DNA from: Candidatus Zixiibacteriota bacterium
GTDB lineage: Bacteria > Desulfobacterota > Binatia > UBA9968
DNA length: 64,000 bases
Assembly (NCBI GenBank): GCA_035574315.1
Contig: DATLYW010000033.1
Coordinates: 62,001 to 126,000, forward strand
Direction: 5' to 3'
In this document: positions 8,979-18,192 of the stretch, piece after piece
Layout: every line of letters starts with the position of its first letter
Position numbering within the stretch: the first letter of the stretch is position 1
Position numbers and translations under genes: made by a program
The notes under the pieces: generated by a model
Seen by the model: the letters and a program-made list of their open reading frames with translations, nothing else
What the model was told of the DNA's origin: nothing
Database searches by the model: none

Positions 8979-9314
8979 ATGAAACTTCCGCGGCCTTACG
9001 AAACCTTCAAGCGCGCGCACCCGGAGATCTGGAAAGCCTACGATCAGCTGGGCGCCCTGTCGTCCAGAGCAGGACCTCTCGACAGGAAAAGCACCGAGCT
9101 GATCAAGCTCGCGATGGCGATCGGCGCGGGCATGGAAGGGGCCGTCCATTCGCACACGCGGCGGGCTCTGGAGGCGGGCGCAACGCGGGCCGAACTCTCG
9201 CACGTTGTCCTGCTCGGCGTCACCACGCTGGGATTTCCCTCGATGATGGCGGCAAAGACGTGGGTGGAAGACGAGCTCGGGAAAAGGCCGGTCAGGTCGC
9301 GGCGGCGAGGGTAG
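8979..9314 (+). CDS. Carboxymuconolactone decarboxylase (AhpD-like) family protein
   Basis: Small all-helical protein of 111 residues in the CMD/AhpD fold. The core helix pair is recognisable (ELIKLAMAIGAG followed by HSHTRRALEAGATRAELSHVVLLG). In redox-active AhpD proteins this place holds a CxxC pair; here the cysteines are absent and the motif reads AVHSHT, leaving only the histidines. It is therefore more likely a decarboxylase/isomerase-like or structural member than a peroxidase. A GAGAGGAG ribosome site precedes the ATG. The next gene, 88 bp on, is a VOC enzyme in the same direction, which fits a small catabolic pair. Confidence 0.8.
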   Translation: MKLPRPYETFKRAHPEIWKAYDQLGALSSRAGPLDRKSTELIKLAMAIGAGMEGAVHSHTRRALEAGATRAELSHVVLLGVTTLGFPSMMAAKTWVEDELGKRPVRSRRRG

Positions 9315-9402
9315 TTGCAGCTTCGCCCGGAACGCAGCGCGCTCGTGCGGCTGGCGGGACGTGCTCGCGCCGGCTTTTGCGGGCCCGCCGAGGAGGACCG
9401 CG

Positions 9403-9801
9403 ATGATCAAGACCAGGGGCGTCCATCATATCGGCATTCCGGTGAACGACGTCGCGCACGCCGTCAAGTTCTACACCGAAGTTCTCGGGATGCGGGTGGC
9501 GAAGCTCAACCGCGACGACATGGGGGACGGGCTCCAGCGTGCCGATCTCCGGTCCGGTGACGACATGGTGGTTCTCTTTCAACGCCCGAAGCCCGTGCGC
9601 CGGGACGCGCTCGCCGAGGACGGGGCGACGCACCACGCTTTCATCGTCGACCGCGAAGACTTCGAGCTGGCGAAACGAAAGATGGCGGAGTGGGGCGTGA
9701 AAGTCCATCGCATTCCGTCGGTCGACCGGCCGACGGGAAGCGGTTTCTACTTCTTCGATCCGGACGGCAATCTGCTGCAGCTCTACGCCCCGCCCGCGTA
9801 A
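9403..9801 (+). CDS. VOC family (glyoxalase/dioxygenase-like) protein
   Basis: Single vicinal-oxygen-chelate domain of 132 residues. It begins with RGVHHIGIPVNDVAHAVKFYTEVLG, giving the first metal-ligand His, and ends with FYFFDPDGNLLQLYAP, giving the usual Glu/Gln position near the C-terminus (Gln here instead of the more common Glu). The ATG at 9403 follows a GAGGAGGA ribosome site; a GTG at 9361 is in frame but has none. Reaction unknown: members include glyoxalases, fosfomycin-resistance enzymes and epimerases. Confidence 0.85.
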   Translation: MIKTRGVHHIGIPVNDVAHAVKFYTEVLGMRVAKLNRDDMGDGLQRADLRSGDDMVVLFQRPKPVRRDALAEDGATHHAFIVDREDFELAKRKMAEWGVKVHRIPSVDRPTGSGFYFFDPDGNLLQLYAPPA

Positions 9802-9834
9802 CGCTTCGGGCTCCCCGGCGCCCTGTCCCCGGGG

Positions 9835-10890
9835 CTAGACCAGGCGCACCCAGGCTTTCTGGAGCGAGGTGGCGTAGCCGACCTCGGTCGCGATCTTCAC
9901 GCCGGCGGCGTGCAGCTCATCGATCAGCCGGGCGGCGTGGCGCTTGGCGATGGCGATCAGCAGTCCGCCGGAGGTCTGCGGGTCGAGCGCCACCTGGACC
10001 AGCCCCTCGCGGATCGAGCGGTCGATGGTGATCTTGTCCTGGAGGTACTCGCGGTTGCGTTTGCAGCCGCCGGTGATGTAGCCCTTCTCCGCGAGCCGGG
10101 CGGCGCTACGCATCAGTGGCAGCTTCCCCGACTCGATCACGAGCGTGACGCCGCTGCCGCTCGCCATCTCCAGGGCATGGCCGAGAATGCCGTAGCCGGT
10201 CACGTCCGAGCAGGCGTGCACCTGAAACTTCCGCATCACCGCCGAGGCGGTCGCATTGAGCGTGGTCATGGATTCTACCGCCTCGTCAACGCTTTCCTTC
10301 GACGCCTTGCCTTTCTTGAGAGCCGTGGTGATGATGCCGGTGCCCAGGCTCTTGGTGAGAATCAGCACGTCGCCTTCCTGGACTCCGACATTGCGGAAGA
10401 TGCGCTCGGGATGGATGGTGCCGGTCACCGCCATCCCGTACTTGATCTCGTCGTCGATGACGCTGTGGCCGCCGACCACCACCGCCCCGCTCTCCTTGAC
10501 CTTGTCCGCGCCGCCCTTGAGGATCTCCCCGAGAATCGACAGGTCCAGCTTGCCTTTCGGGAAGCAGACGATGTTCATCGTGGTCTTCGGGTCGCCGCCC
10601 ATGGCGTACACGTCGCTCAACGCGTTCGTGGCGGCGATCTGGCCGAAGACGTACGGGTCGTCCACGATCGGCGTGAAAAAGTCGACGGTGTTGACGATGG
10701 CCAGGTCGGGACGTAAGCGATACACCCCCGCGTCGTCGGAAGTTTCCGTTCCGACCAGCATGTCGCTGTTATTGAACTTGGGCAGGCTGTGCAAAACTTG
10801 CACGAGGTCGGCGGGGCCGAGCTTGGCGGCTCAACCCGCGGCCTTGACCTCTTGCGTCAGTCGCACGGTCCTGGATCTTCCCAATCGCAT
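9835..10890 (-). CDS. selD: Selenophosphate synthetase SelD, itself a selenoprotein
   Basis: SelD makes selenophosphate from selenide and ATP for selenocysteine and selenouridine synthesis. Complete length is 351 residues when the TGA at 10833-10831 is read as selenocysteine 20; the active site then reads AAG-U-AAKLGP, exactly where other SelD proteins have Cys or Sec, with the conserved Lys at 23. The upstream ATG at 10890 has a GGAGAT site and lies 17 bp after selB. Ignoring the Sec codon forces a false GTG start at 10803 and loses the catalytic loop. Later motifs (DFFTPIVDDPYVFGQIAATNALSDVYAMGG, in pieces, and GILGHALEM) confirm the family. An inverted repeat just after the UGA may be its SECIS. 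Confidence 0.93.
10789..10833 (-). promoter_or_regulatory. UGA-Sec codon and candidate SECIS hairpin of selD
   Basis: The TGA (10833-10831) is followed by two possible hairpins: TCGGC/GCCGA around a CCC loop, then GTGCAA/TTGCAC around a GTT loop at 10803-10789. The second has its loop 33-35 nt past the UGA and a G at the loop start, within the 16-37 nt window usual for bacterial SECIS elements. The pairing was judged by eye only. Confidence 0.5.
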
Positions 10891-10907
10891 AGGGATCTCC
10901 AACTCTT

Positions 10908-12839
10908 TCAACGGACCGCGTCGGGCTTTCCCGACGGCGGAGATTTCAAGCGCCGAATATCGCCGATCCGCACCGTCGTACCGACCCGGTCGAAATACTC
11001 TAGCAGGGCGATCGTGTATTTGCGACTGGAACCCAGCAGGTCGCGGAAAGCGGCGGCGGTGATCTCGCCCTTGTCCGATAGGAACCTATATAGAAGGTCC
11101 CGCACCCTGTCAACGTAAGCGCCGGTGAAATAGAGCTCCGAGGCGACCCGAACCACGGAGCCGTCGCGCTCCAGCAGGCGCATCACTTCGGCGAGCTTCG
11201 CCCGGCCGACGCCGAGATGCTTCTCGATTTCCTTCAGCTCGGGCGGCGTCCCGGGCTGCTCGGCGAGAAGCCTCTTGATCCTTTCCATCAGCGCTTTCTC
11301 GGCTCCGCCGAGCTGGACGCGGTGCGTGGACAGGCGCAGCAGGTTTTCCTCCTTGGCGATCGTTTTCTCGGCCAGCAGGGTGTCCACGACCGCGCGAAAA
11401 ATCTTCGGCGACAGCCGATAGAGCAGCTTGCCCCGAAGCTCCTCCATGTCCATGCCCGGAACGAGCGGGTGGCTCGCATGGAACGCGCCGAGCGCGTCGA
11501 GCAGCGCCTGGCGCAGCCGCTCCCATTTCGCCTGCGTCGTATAGACGCGTTCGCCCTCGGCGTTGAACGAGCGCAGCCCCGCGGTCTTCTGGATCGAGTC
11601 TCCCAGCTCCTCGGCCGTGAGGTTGAGGAACTGCTGGATCGCTTCGACCGGGAGCGCGAACTCCTTGCTTTCGTCGAGCAACGCCTGCGTCAGCGCGTCC
11701 TGGTCGCCCCGACGCAGCGTGTCCAGCCTCTCCTCGAGTCCGGTCTCGCCCCGTTTGTGCCGCTCGGCCCAGGGATGGAGCACCGTGCCTCCGGCGAGCG
11801 TCCGCTGTGCGGTTTCGTCGCGGAGGATGAAATGGTCGCCGCGGAGCGCCAGCAGCGGCTCGGCGAGCACGATCTGGCAGAAGGCCGACTGCTTCGGCTC
11901 GACGCGCTCCTCCCCGCCGAGCAGCACGATCCTGCCGAGCCGTTCCGCGGTGCCGAGGTGCACGCGGATGCGCTGATGGTTCTTGATGCCCTTGGCGGCC
12001 GCCGGCCGGACCTCGAGAAAGGCGTCGAAGCGTTCCGACGTCCGGGTGATGCTCTCGTGGCAGATCACGTGGCCCCGCTCGACCTCGGCGCGGTCCGGGC
12101 CGGTGAGGTTGAGCGCGACACGCTGGCCCCAGCCCGCTTTTTCGACCGGCCGGCCGTGGACCTGAAGGCTGCGGACGCGAAAGATCTGATCGCCCGGCAG
12201 GCAGCGCACGCGGTCCCCGGTCCCGATCTCGCCGCTCAGGGCGGTCCCGGTGACGATCACGCCGTGGCCCTGGAGGATGAAGGCACGATCGACGGGAAGC
12301 CGGAAATAGCCGCGCGGCGCCGGCCGATCGCACGATCTGAGCGTCTCGGCAATCCTGGTTTTCAATTCCTCGAGCCCCTGCCCGGTAACCGTCGAGACGG
12401 CGACGACGGGCGCTCCCTCGAGCGCGGTGCCAAGCGTCAGGATGCCGATCTCTTCCTCGACCTCGGCGATGCGCGCCGGCGGCACGAGATCGGCCTTGGT
12501 GATGACGAAGATCGCCATCTTGACGCCGAGAAGGTGGACGATGTCCAGGTGCTCCTCGGTTTGCGGCATCACGCCGTCGTCGGCGGCGACGGTGAAGAGC
12601 ACCAGGTCCATTCCGTGAGCGCCGGCCAGCATGTTGCGGATGAAGCGCTCGTGGCCTGGCACGTCGACGACGCCTGCTTCGGTGCCGTCGGGCAGCGTCA
12701 GGTGGGCGAACCCCAGATCGATCGAGATGCCGCGCTCTTTTTCTTCCTTGAGCCGATCGGTATCCTGGCCCGTCAACGCCTTGATGAGGCTGGTTTTGCC
12801 GTGATCGATGTGTCCCGCGGTGCCGATAATGTAGGGCAT
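10908..12839 (-). CDS. selB: Selenocysteine-specific elongation factor SelB
   Basis: Special translation factor of 643 residues that carries Sec-tRNA to UGA codons marked by a SECIS. The GTPase domain is intact: GHIDHGKT at 9-16, DVPGHE at 59-64 and TKAD at 114-117. Domains II and III follow, and the C-terminal ~270 residues form the winged-helix repeats that bind the SECIS hairpin. Length is close to E. coli SelB (614). It lies between selA and selD; a GTTCAA-type repeat fills the 163 bp before it. Both selenoprotein genes in this window would depend on it. Confidence 0.97.
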   Translation of the reverse strand: MPYIIGTAGHIDHGKTSLIKALTGQDTDRLKEEKERGISIDLGFAHLTLPDGTEAGVVDVPGHERFIRNMLAGAHGMDLVLFTVAADDGVMPQTEEHLDIVHLLGVKMAIFVITKADLVPPARIAEVEEEIGILTLGTALEGAPVVAVSTVTGQGLEELKTRIAETLRSCDRPAPRGYFRLPVDRAFILQGHGVIVTGTALSGEIGTGDRVRCLPGDQIFRVRSLQVHGRPVEKAGWGQRVALNLTGPDRAEVERGHVICHESITRTSERFDAFLEVRPAAAKGIKNHQRIRVHLGTAERLGRIVLLGGEERVEPKQSAFCQIVLAEPLLALRGDHFILRDETAQRTLAGGTVLHPWAERHKRGETGLEERLDTLRRGDQDALTQALLDESKEFALPVEAIQQFLNLTAEELGDSIQKTAGLRSFNAEGERVYTTQAKWERLRQALLDALGAFHASHPLVPGMDMEELRGKLLYRLSPKIFRAVVDTLLAEKTIAKEENLLRLSTHRVQLGGAEKALMERIKRLLAEQPGTPPELKEIEKHLGVGRAKLAEVMRLLERDGSVVRVASELYFTGAYVDRVRDLLYRFLSDKGEITAAAFRDLLGSSRKYTIALLEYFDRVGTTVRIGDIRRLKSPPSGKPDAVR

Positions 12840-12848
12840 GTTCGGCGG

Positions 12849-12990
12849 TTCAAAAGATAAAAGTCGCTTCGCTCCAGTTCAAACCGTTCAAGCGGTTCAA
12901 CCGCTTGCTCCGCTCCGGCCGCCCGGCGCCGGGAGACGCCGATCGAACGCCCATGCCGGTCGCCGGTCCGCGGTCCCCGGCCGGCGCGGC
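12849..12990 (+). repeat. GTTCAA-type intergenic repeat, copy A
   Basis: Lies between selA and selB. Module 1 is CGCTTCGCTCC followed by GTTCAA units spaced 9 bases; module 2 is a GGCGCC-rich inverted stretch; module 3 is CCGGTCCGCGGTCCCCGG. The same modules occur at six other sites in the window. Confidence 0.7.
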
Positions 12991-13002
12991 AAGACGAAGG
13001 AA

Positions 13003-14400
13003 TCAGGCGCCGCCGGGGAAGTTCGGGACCAGATCCGAGGGTTCGAGGATCGCTCTCGGATCGAGCAGAAAACAGCCATCCTTGATCCTTCCGATGATCG
13101 GCGGATCCGCGGCGCGAAACCGACGCGCGATCCGCTCCGCGCTCTCGCTCGGATGCTCGATGGCGATCACCACGGTCGGGAGCTCCTCGGTCGGCAGGGC
13201 CCCGCTGCCGATCTGGGAGGTCGAGTCGCGCAGCGTGAAGCGGTATTCCGCCCCGAGCGCCGCCTGCAGTCGCGGCAGGGCCTGCTCGGCCACCGCGCGA
13301 ATTTCCTCCACAGGCCGGACAAAGGCCCGGAGCGTCGGGATCTCCCGGACGATCTCCGGCGATTGGACGTAGCGGCGGAGCGTCGCCTCGAGAGCGGCCA
13401 GGGTGAGCTTCCCGCAGCGGAGCGCTCGCTGCAAATGGTTCTTGTTGATCCGGGCGATCAGGTCCTTCTTTCCGACCATCAAGCCCGCCTGAGGTCCGCC
13501 GAGGATCTTGTCGCCGCTGAACGTGACCAGATCGGCGCCGGCCGCGAGGCTGTCGGCGACCACCGGCTCTTTCGGCAGACCGTAGCGGCCGAGATCGAAC
13601 AGCGCGCCGCTGCCGAGATCCTCCATCACGGGAAGATTGTGCCTGCGGCCGATCGCGACGAGCTCGGGGAGCGTCACCTCCGAGGAAAAGCCGACGATCC
13701 GGTAGTTGCTCGTATGGACTTTCAGCAACAGCGCGGTCTTTTCCCCGATCGCCTTCTCGTAGTCCTCGGGGTGGGTGCGGTTGGTGCTGCCGACTTCCCT
13801 CAGGACCGCGCCGCTCTTCGCCATGATCTCGGGGATCCGAAAGGAGCCGCCGATCTCTATCAGCTCGCCGCGGGAGACGATCACCTCTCTGCCGTCGGCG
13901 AGCGTGTTCAGCCCCAGGAGCACCGCCGCGGCGTTGTTGTTGACCACGGTCGCGGCCTCGGCGCCGGTCAGCTGCACCAGGAGCTTCTCGACGATCTGCT
14001 CGCGCCGCCCGCGCCGGCCCTCGGCGAGATCGTATTCCAGGTTGACGGGCCGGCCTGCGACCGAGACGACGGCATCGATGGCCGCGTCGCACAGGAGGGC
14101 GCGCCCGAGATTGGTATGCAGGATCGTTCCGGTGGCGTTGACCACCCGGGCCAAGCCGGGGCGGCTTTCGATCTCGACTTCCCGCTCGACGCGCTCGAGG
14201 ACGGCGGGCTCGCTCAAGGCGCCGGGCGGAAGGCTGCCGCCTTGCCGGAGCTCGCCCCGGATTTCGTCGAGCACTCGGCGGCACGTCCGGATCAGGTAGT
14301 CGCGGTTGTAGCGGCGCAGCAGCGCCTGGCACTTCGGATGGCTGACGAGGCGATCGATCGACGGCAAGTCGCGCAGAAGGGTTCCTGCCTGCTTCGCCAT
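13003..14400 (-). CDS. selA: L-seryl-tRNA(Sec) selenium transferase SelA
   Basis: PLP enzyme of 465 residues that converts Ser-tRNA(Sec) to Sec-tRNA(Sec) using selenophosphate. The PLP lysine is K298 in FSGDKILGGPQAG, matching E. coli K295. N-terminal PSIDRLVSHP and ARVVNATGTILHTNLGRA are also diagnostic. The ATG at 14400 gives a length equal to E. coli SelA; no strong ribosome site is seen. An upstream extension in frame (to 14595) has no family similarity and overlaps the divergent promoter region. First gene of selA-selB-selD. The Sec tRNA gene (selC) was not found in the window. Confidence 0.97.
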   Translation of the reverse strand: MAKQAGTLLRDLPSIDRLVSHPKCQALLRRYNRDYLIRTCRRVLDEIRGELRQGGSLPPGALSEPAVLERVEREVEIESRPGLARVVNATGTILHTNLGRALLCDAAIDAVVSVAGRPVNLEYDLAEGRRGRREQIVEKLLVQLTGAEAATVVNNNAAAVLLGLNTLADGREVIVSRGELIEIGGSFRIPEIMAKSGAVLREVGSTNRTHPEDYEKAIGEKTALLLKVHTSNYRIVGFSSEVTLPELVAIGRRHNLPVMEDLGSGALFDLGRYGLPKEPVVADSLAAGADLVTFSGDKILGGPQAGLMVGKKDLIARINKNHLQRALRCGKLTLAALEATLRRYVQSPEIVREIPTLRAFVRPVEEIRAVAEQALPRLQAALGAEYRFTLRDSTSQIGSGALPTEELPTVVIAIEHPSESAERIARRFRAADPPIIGRIKDGCFLLDPRAILEPSDLVPNFPGGA

Positions 14401-14606
14401 GGGAAAATTCAGGTTCGCACAAGGCGCGGCCGATTTCAATCCGATCGATCCGCGCGCGGCTCGCGATTGACAGCCGCAACGGCAGTCTGATAGGGGGCAG
14501 CTTGTCCCGGCCGGAATCAGCGTGTGAAGACAAGAATCGTCTTTCGCAGAAGACCGGCGGCTCGACGTCCGGCCGAGCCGCGGGCCGAAACCCAAAGGAG
14601 ACGGTC

Positions 14607-15659
14607 ATGAACAAGGCGGCCGTAAGAGTTGCGTGGATCCTCTGCTTCCTCGGCGCTTTTCTTACCCACAACCCCCGAGCCGCAGGGCAGACGGAGCCGT
14701 TTTACAGAGGAAAGACGCTTCGCATCGTGATCGGATCGACGTCGGGAGGGTTCTACGACCGCTGGGGCCGTCTCTTGGCTCGACACCTGGGCAGGTACAT
14801 TCCCGGCCAGCCCGAGGTGATCGCTCAGAACATGCCCGGGGCCGGCTCGGTGATCGCCGCCAACCATGTCTTCAACGTCGCCCGCCCCGACGGGTTGACC
14901 GCGGTGATGCCCCTGAACAGCCTCTACGTCGACCAGCTGGTCGGGCGCAAAGAGGTGCAGTTCGACCTGCGCAAGTTCCACTGGATCGGCTCGCCTGCGG
15001 TGGAATCGGTGATCTTCTACATGCGGGCCGACGCGCCGTACAAGACGATCGCGGACATCATCAAGGCCAAGGAGCCGCCCAAATGCGGGTCGACCGGGAC
15101 CGCGAGCAGCGACTACATCCTCTCCAAGGTCCTGGAGGAATCCGTCGGGGCGAGGTTCAACACCGTGCAGGGCTACCCGGGAGGAAGCGAGATCGATCTG
15201 GCAGTGGAGAAGGGGGAGGTGGTCTGCCGGGCCCACAGCACCTCGGCTCATTTCGGGCGCGAGCCGTTCGATTCCTGGCACAAGAAGGGGTTCGACCGGC
15301 ATCTCATCCAGACGGCGCGCACGCGGGATTCCCGCGCGGCCGACGTGCCGACGCTTCAAGAGATTTTCGATCAGCACAAGGTCTCGACGGCGAGCCGCCG
15401 GGCGGCGCAGATCGTGCTGGCGGCGGGCGATTTCGGCCGGCCGATGATGGTGACGCCGGGCACGCCCGCGGACAGGATCAGGATCCTGAGGGAGGCATAT
15501 CAAAAAGTGCTGAACGACCCCGAGCTTCGCGCCGAGGCGAAGAAAGCGCGACTGGACGTCGAACCGACCTCGGGGGAGGAACTGGAGCAGCTGGTCCGGG
15601 ACATCTTCGACGCGCCTCCCGAAGTCCTGGAGCGGGCGAGAAAGATCCTCGGCAAATAA
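14607..15659 (+). CDS. Tripartite tricarboxylate transporter receptor, TctC/Bug family
   Basis: Periplasmic binding protein of 350 residues. After a signal peptide (residues 1-26, WILCFLGAFLTHN) comes the family opening FYRGKTLRIVIGSTSGGFYDRWGRLLARHLGRY (in segments), then PGAGSVIAANHVFN, both standard for TctC/Bug proteins that bind carboxylates or amides. The ATG follows an AAAGGAG site. A possible promoter is TTGACA at 14467 with TGATAG at 14488, though the 15-bp spacing is short. No TctA/TctB membrane genes are next to it, so it is an orphan receptor. Confidence 0.88.
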   Translation: MNKAAVRVAWILCFLGAFLTHNPRAAGQTEPFYRGKTLRIVIGSTSGGFYDRWGRLLARHLGRYIPGQPEVIAQNMPGAGSVIAANHVFNVARPDGLTAVMPLNSLYVDQLVGRKEVQFDLRKFHWIGSPAVESVIFYMRADAPYKTIADIIKAKEPPKCGSTGTASSDYILSKVLEESVGARFNTVQGYPGGSEIDLAVEKGEVVCRAHSTSAHFGREPFDSWHKKGFDRHLIQTARTRDSRAADVPTLQEIFDQHKVSTASRRAAQIVLAAGDFGRPMMVTPGTPADRIRILREAYQKVLNDPELRAEAKKARLDVEPTSGEELEQLVRDIFDAPPEVLERARKILGK

Positions 15660-15700
15660 TCCGGTACGCTTCCGGGAAAAATCGGGCCGCGCAGAAGCGG

Positions 15701-16825
15701 TCATCCGCCGTATTCGCGGACGGCGTCGTCGTTGAGCTCCAGGCCCAGTCCCGGCCGTTCGCTCAAGGTCACCCAGCCCTGAACCGGCTCCGGGACTTCT
15801 TTGTAAAGCGTCTTCCACAGGAGCCAGTTGCTCACGTGGAACTCCGCGCGCCACCCGTTGGGCACGGCGGCGTGCAGATGCAGGTCGAACTGATCCCCGT
15901 TCCCGACCGGAAGGCTGAACGCCTGCGCCACGCCCGCCGCCTTCATCCCCATCGTGAAGCCGCCGACCGAAAGGACATGGATGTTCAAGAAGTCCACGGC
16001 TCCGGCTCTGACGAGATCGCAGAGCGTGTAGAAGCCGTCCCATTGACCGGCGGCGATCGGGATGCGGGTTCGCCGGCGCAGCTCCGCCAGTAAAGCCCGA
16101 TCGTTCCTCACGATCGGCTCTTCGAACCACATCAAGTCGTACGGCTCGAGCCGCTTGCACCATCTGAGCGCCGTGTCGTACTTCATCAGGCAGTTCGCGT
16201 CGACCATCAGCTCGACTTTCTCCCCCACGGCTTCCCGAACGGCGCGGACCCTTCGTTCGTCTTCCGCGGGGCTCTCCTCGCGATGCGACGATCCGGCGCC
16301 GCTCGGATCCGTCCGTCCGCGGGCGTCGAGCCGCCCGACCTGGATCTTGAGCCGCGTCTGCCCCGCCGCGACCCAGTATCGCGCCGCTTCGATGAGCGCG
16401 TCGGGGTCGTAAGCGCGGAGACCGAAGGTGACGTAAGCCGGGAGCGACTTTTGCGCGCCTCCGAGCAGGCGCCACACCGGCGTCTTGTAGAACTTTCCCT
16501 TGATGTCCCACAGCGCGACGTCGACGGCGCTTGCCGCGAAGCTCCAGACGCCGCCGTGAGCGCGGCTGTTGAATTTCCACAGCATCTCGTGCATCAGCCG
16601 CTCCGTCTCCAGCGGGTCCCGGCCCTCGAGGAAAGGCGCCAGATCGTCGCGGAGAAACGCCATGGTCGCGGAATGCATGAAGCCGCCGATCTGGCTGGTG
16701 CCGGTGATGCCCTCGTCGGTCTTGATTCGGAGCAGGCGCGCGGCGACACGGAGCGGTTGCTCGAACAGCGGCGGGGTGACCGGGATATTGCGCAATTGCA
16801 GGATCTCGAGACCGGTGATCTTCAA
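15701..16825 (-). CDS. Enolase-superfamily (mandelate racemase/muconate lactonizing) enzyme
   Basis: Two-domain MR/MLE-type enzyme, 374 residues from the TTG start. The N-terminal capping domain begins KITGLEILQLRNIPV; the barrel carries RLKIQVG (catalytic Lys side), VDANCL (first metal Asp), WFEEPI (second metal Glu) and FLNIHVLSVGGFT. An insertion of about 24 polar residues sits between the KIQ strand and the next helix. TTG at 16825 is chosen because GGAGGG lies 7 bases before it; GTG at 16843 adds 6 residues without a ribosome site. Substrate unknown; family members dehydrate sugar acids, racemise or cycloisomerise. Confidence 0.82.
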   Translation of the reverse strand: MKITGLEILQLRNIPVTPPLFEQPLRVAARLLRIKTDEGITGTSQIGGFMHSATMAFLRDDLAPFLEGRDPLETERLMHEMLWKFNSRAHGGVWSFAASAVDVALWDIKGKFYKTPVWRLLGGAQKSLPAYVTFGLRAYDPDALIEAARYWVAAGQTRLKIQVGRLDARGRTDPSGAGSSHREESPAEDERRVRAVREAVGEKVELMVDANCLMKYDTALRWCKRLEPYDLMWFEEPIVRNDRALLAELRRRTRIPIAAGQWDGFYTLCDLVRAGAVDFLNIHVLSVGGFTMGMKAAGVAQAFSLPVGNGDQFDLHLHAAVPNGWRAEFHVSNWLLWKTLYKEVPEPVQGWVTLSERPGLGLELNDDAVREYGG

Positions 16826-16968
16826 GTCCGTTCCCTCCGCCACGCTTCATATGGCAACCGCCGGCCGGGCGTCAAGCGAGCGCTCTACGCGAAACGGAGC
16901 TCTTCTGCCCGTTGACGCTTGCGGGGATTTCGTTTGAACTTTCGTCCAGCGTTCGCTAAGGAAGGCCG

Positions 16969-17697
16969 ATGCTCTTTTCCGGTCGCCGGTTTGGCCAGGG
17001 AATGAGGGCCGCGGTCCCGATCTGGATCGCGTTCGTTCCGTCTTCGATCGCCTGGGGAATCGCCGCGCAGACCCACCGCCTCCCGCTCGCCGAGGTGGTG
17101 TTCATGTCGGCGTGGGTTTACTCCGGTCCGGCGCAGTTCGCGGTTCTGGGGCCGCTCAGCGAGGGAAGGCCGGCGCTGCAGGTCCTGATCACCGGCTTTC
17201 TCATGAACCTGCGCTTCCTGCCGATGAGCGCCGGCCTCGCTCCTTATTTCGGCGGCACGCCCCGCCTGAAGCTGCTTCTCGCCTCGCATTTCGTCAGCGC
17301 GAGCAGCTTCATCGTTCCTTACCTGCAGTTCCAGAAAGAGGCCTCGGCGGCGCCATCGCCGCCCGGCGCGGGACAGCGCAACCTATGCTTTTTTCTCGGG
17401 GTTGGGGCAAGCAGCTTTCTCGTCTGGGTGGCCGGCACGGCGGCGGGGTACGGCTTTGCGCTGAGCGTGCCGCCGGGTTTCGAGGAGGCGCTCAAATTCA
17501 TCCTGCCGGGCTACTTTACGGGCTTGCTGGCGGTCGAGGCGCGCGACCGCACGGCCCGGCAGATCTGCCTTGCGAGTCTGGTGCTCGCCGTGCCCGCGGG
17601 AGCGGCGAGCGCGGACTGGGGATGGCTCCTGTCGGCCGCAGCGGTCGCCACGGCGGGATGGAGTCTGGAGCGATGGATCGCACGGGCGTCATCCTGA
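16969..17697 (+). CDS. azlC: AzlC-family branched-chain amino acid exporter, large subunit
   Basis: Integral membrane protein of 242 residues with about six to seven hydrophobic segments. The AzlC signature is near the start: GMRAAVPIWIAFVPSSIAWG, then VVFMSAWVYSGPAQF, and FLMNLRFLPM. AzlC acts with the small AzlD protein to export branched-chain amino acids or analogues. It overlaps azlD by 25 bp, indicating co-translation. Confidence 0.9.
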   Translation: MLFSGRRFGQGMRAAVPIWIAFVPSSIAWGIAAQTHRLPLAEVVFMSAWVYSGPAQFAVLGPLSEGRPALQVLITGFLMNLRFLPMSAGLAPYFGGTPRLKLLLASHFVSASSFIVPYLQFQKEASAAPSPPGAGQRNLCFFLGVGASSFLVWVAGTAAGYGFALSVPPGFEEALKFILPGYFTGLLAVEARDRTARQICLASLVLAVPAGAASADWGWLLSAAAVATAGWSLERWIARASS

Positions 17698-17987
17698 TCA
17701 TGGGCCTCATGGCCTACGCGCTCCGCGTCGTGCCGCAGGTTCTCCTGGTCGGGCGGAGGTTTCCCGAGGGCTGGGACCGCTGGCTTCGCTGCCTTTCCTA
17801 CGCCCTCATCTGCAGCATCGTCGCAATGACGCTCTTCATGACCGGCGGACGGTTCGAGAGTAACGCCGCGCCGCGGCGCGTGGCGGCGCTGGCCGCGGCG
17901 GCTCTTGTCGCGCACCGCACGCAAAGCCCGGTGGCGGGAATGATGGCGGGAACGGCGCTGGCGGCGGTTCTCGGATGGCTGGGCTGA
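17673..17987 (+). CDS. azlD: AzlD-family small transporter subunit
   Basis: Membrane protein of 104 residues with about four hydrophobic segments, the size and layout of AzlD. The opening (GVILIMGLMAYALRVVPQVLLVG) and the later CLSYALICSIVAMTLF match the family. The ATG at 17673 lies inside the end of azlC and is preceded by GGAGTCTGGAG. It is followed directly by GTTCAA repeat copy B, which may end the transcript. Confidence 0.88.
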   Translation: MDRTGVILIMGLMAYALRVVPQVLLVGRRFPEGWDRWLRCLSYALICSIVAMTLFMTGGRFESNAAPRRVAALAAAALVAHRTQSPVAGMMAGTALAAVLGWLG

Positions 17988-17989
17988 GA

Positions 17990-18170
17990 GTCGCTTCGCT
18001 CCCGTTCAAACCGTTCAAGCCGTTCGATCGCTCCGCCGCTTCGCGGCGGTTCAAGTTCAATGTCGGACGATCGCGGACCAGGCAGGGGAGACCGGCACGG
18101 ACAGAAACCGGGAACCAGGAAGCCCGCTTGATGGAGCGACGGACATTAGGCGCTGAACGCCGCCAGGCGG
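17990..18170 (+). repeat. GTTCAA-type intergenic repeat, copy B
   Basis: Fills most of the gap between convergent azlD and the MFS gene. It has CGCTTCGCTCC, three GTTCAA/GTTCGA units at 9-base spacing, a 7-bp hairpin CCGCCGC-TTC-GCGGCGG, an inverted GACCGGCACGG module, and ATTAGGCGCTGAACGCCG, which recurs in copy F. Confidence 0.7.
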
Positions 18171-18192
18171 AGCCCGAAGCGGCGCCAACTGC

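Noticed and set aside
14401-14606. A selC (tRNA-Sec) gene next to selA
   Set aside because: No cloverleaf with a long variable arm and CCA end could be drawn in this gap or in the selA-selB gap.
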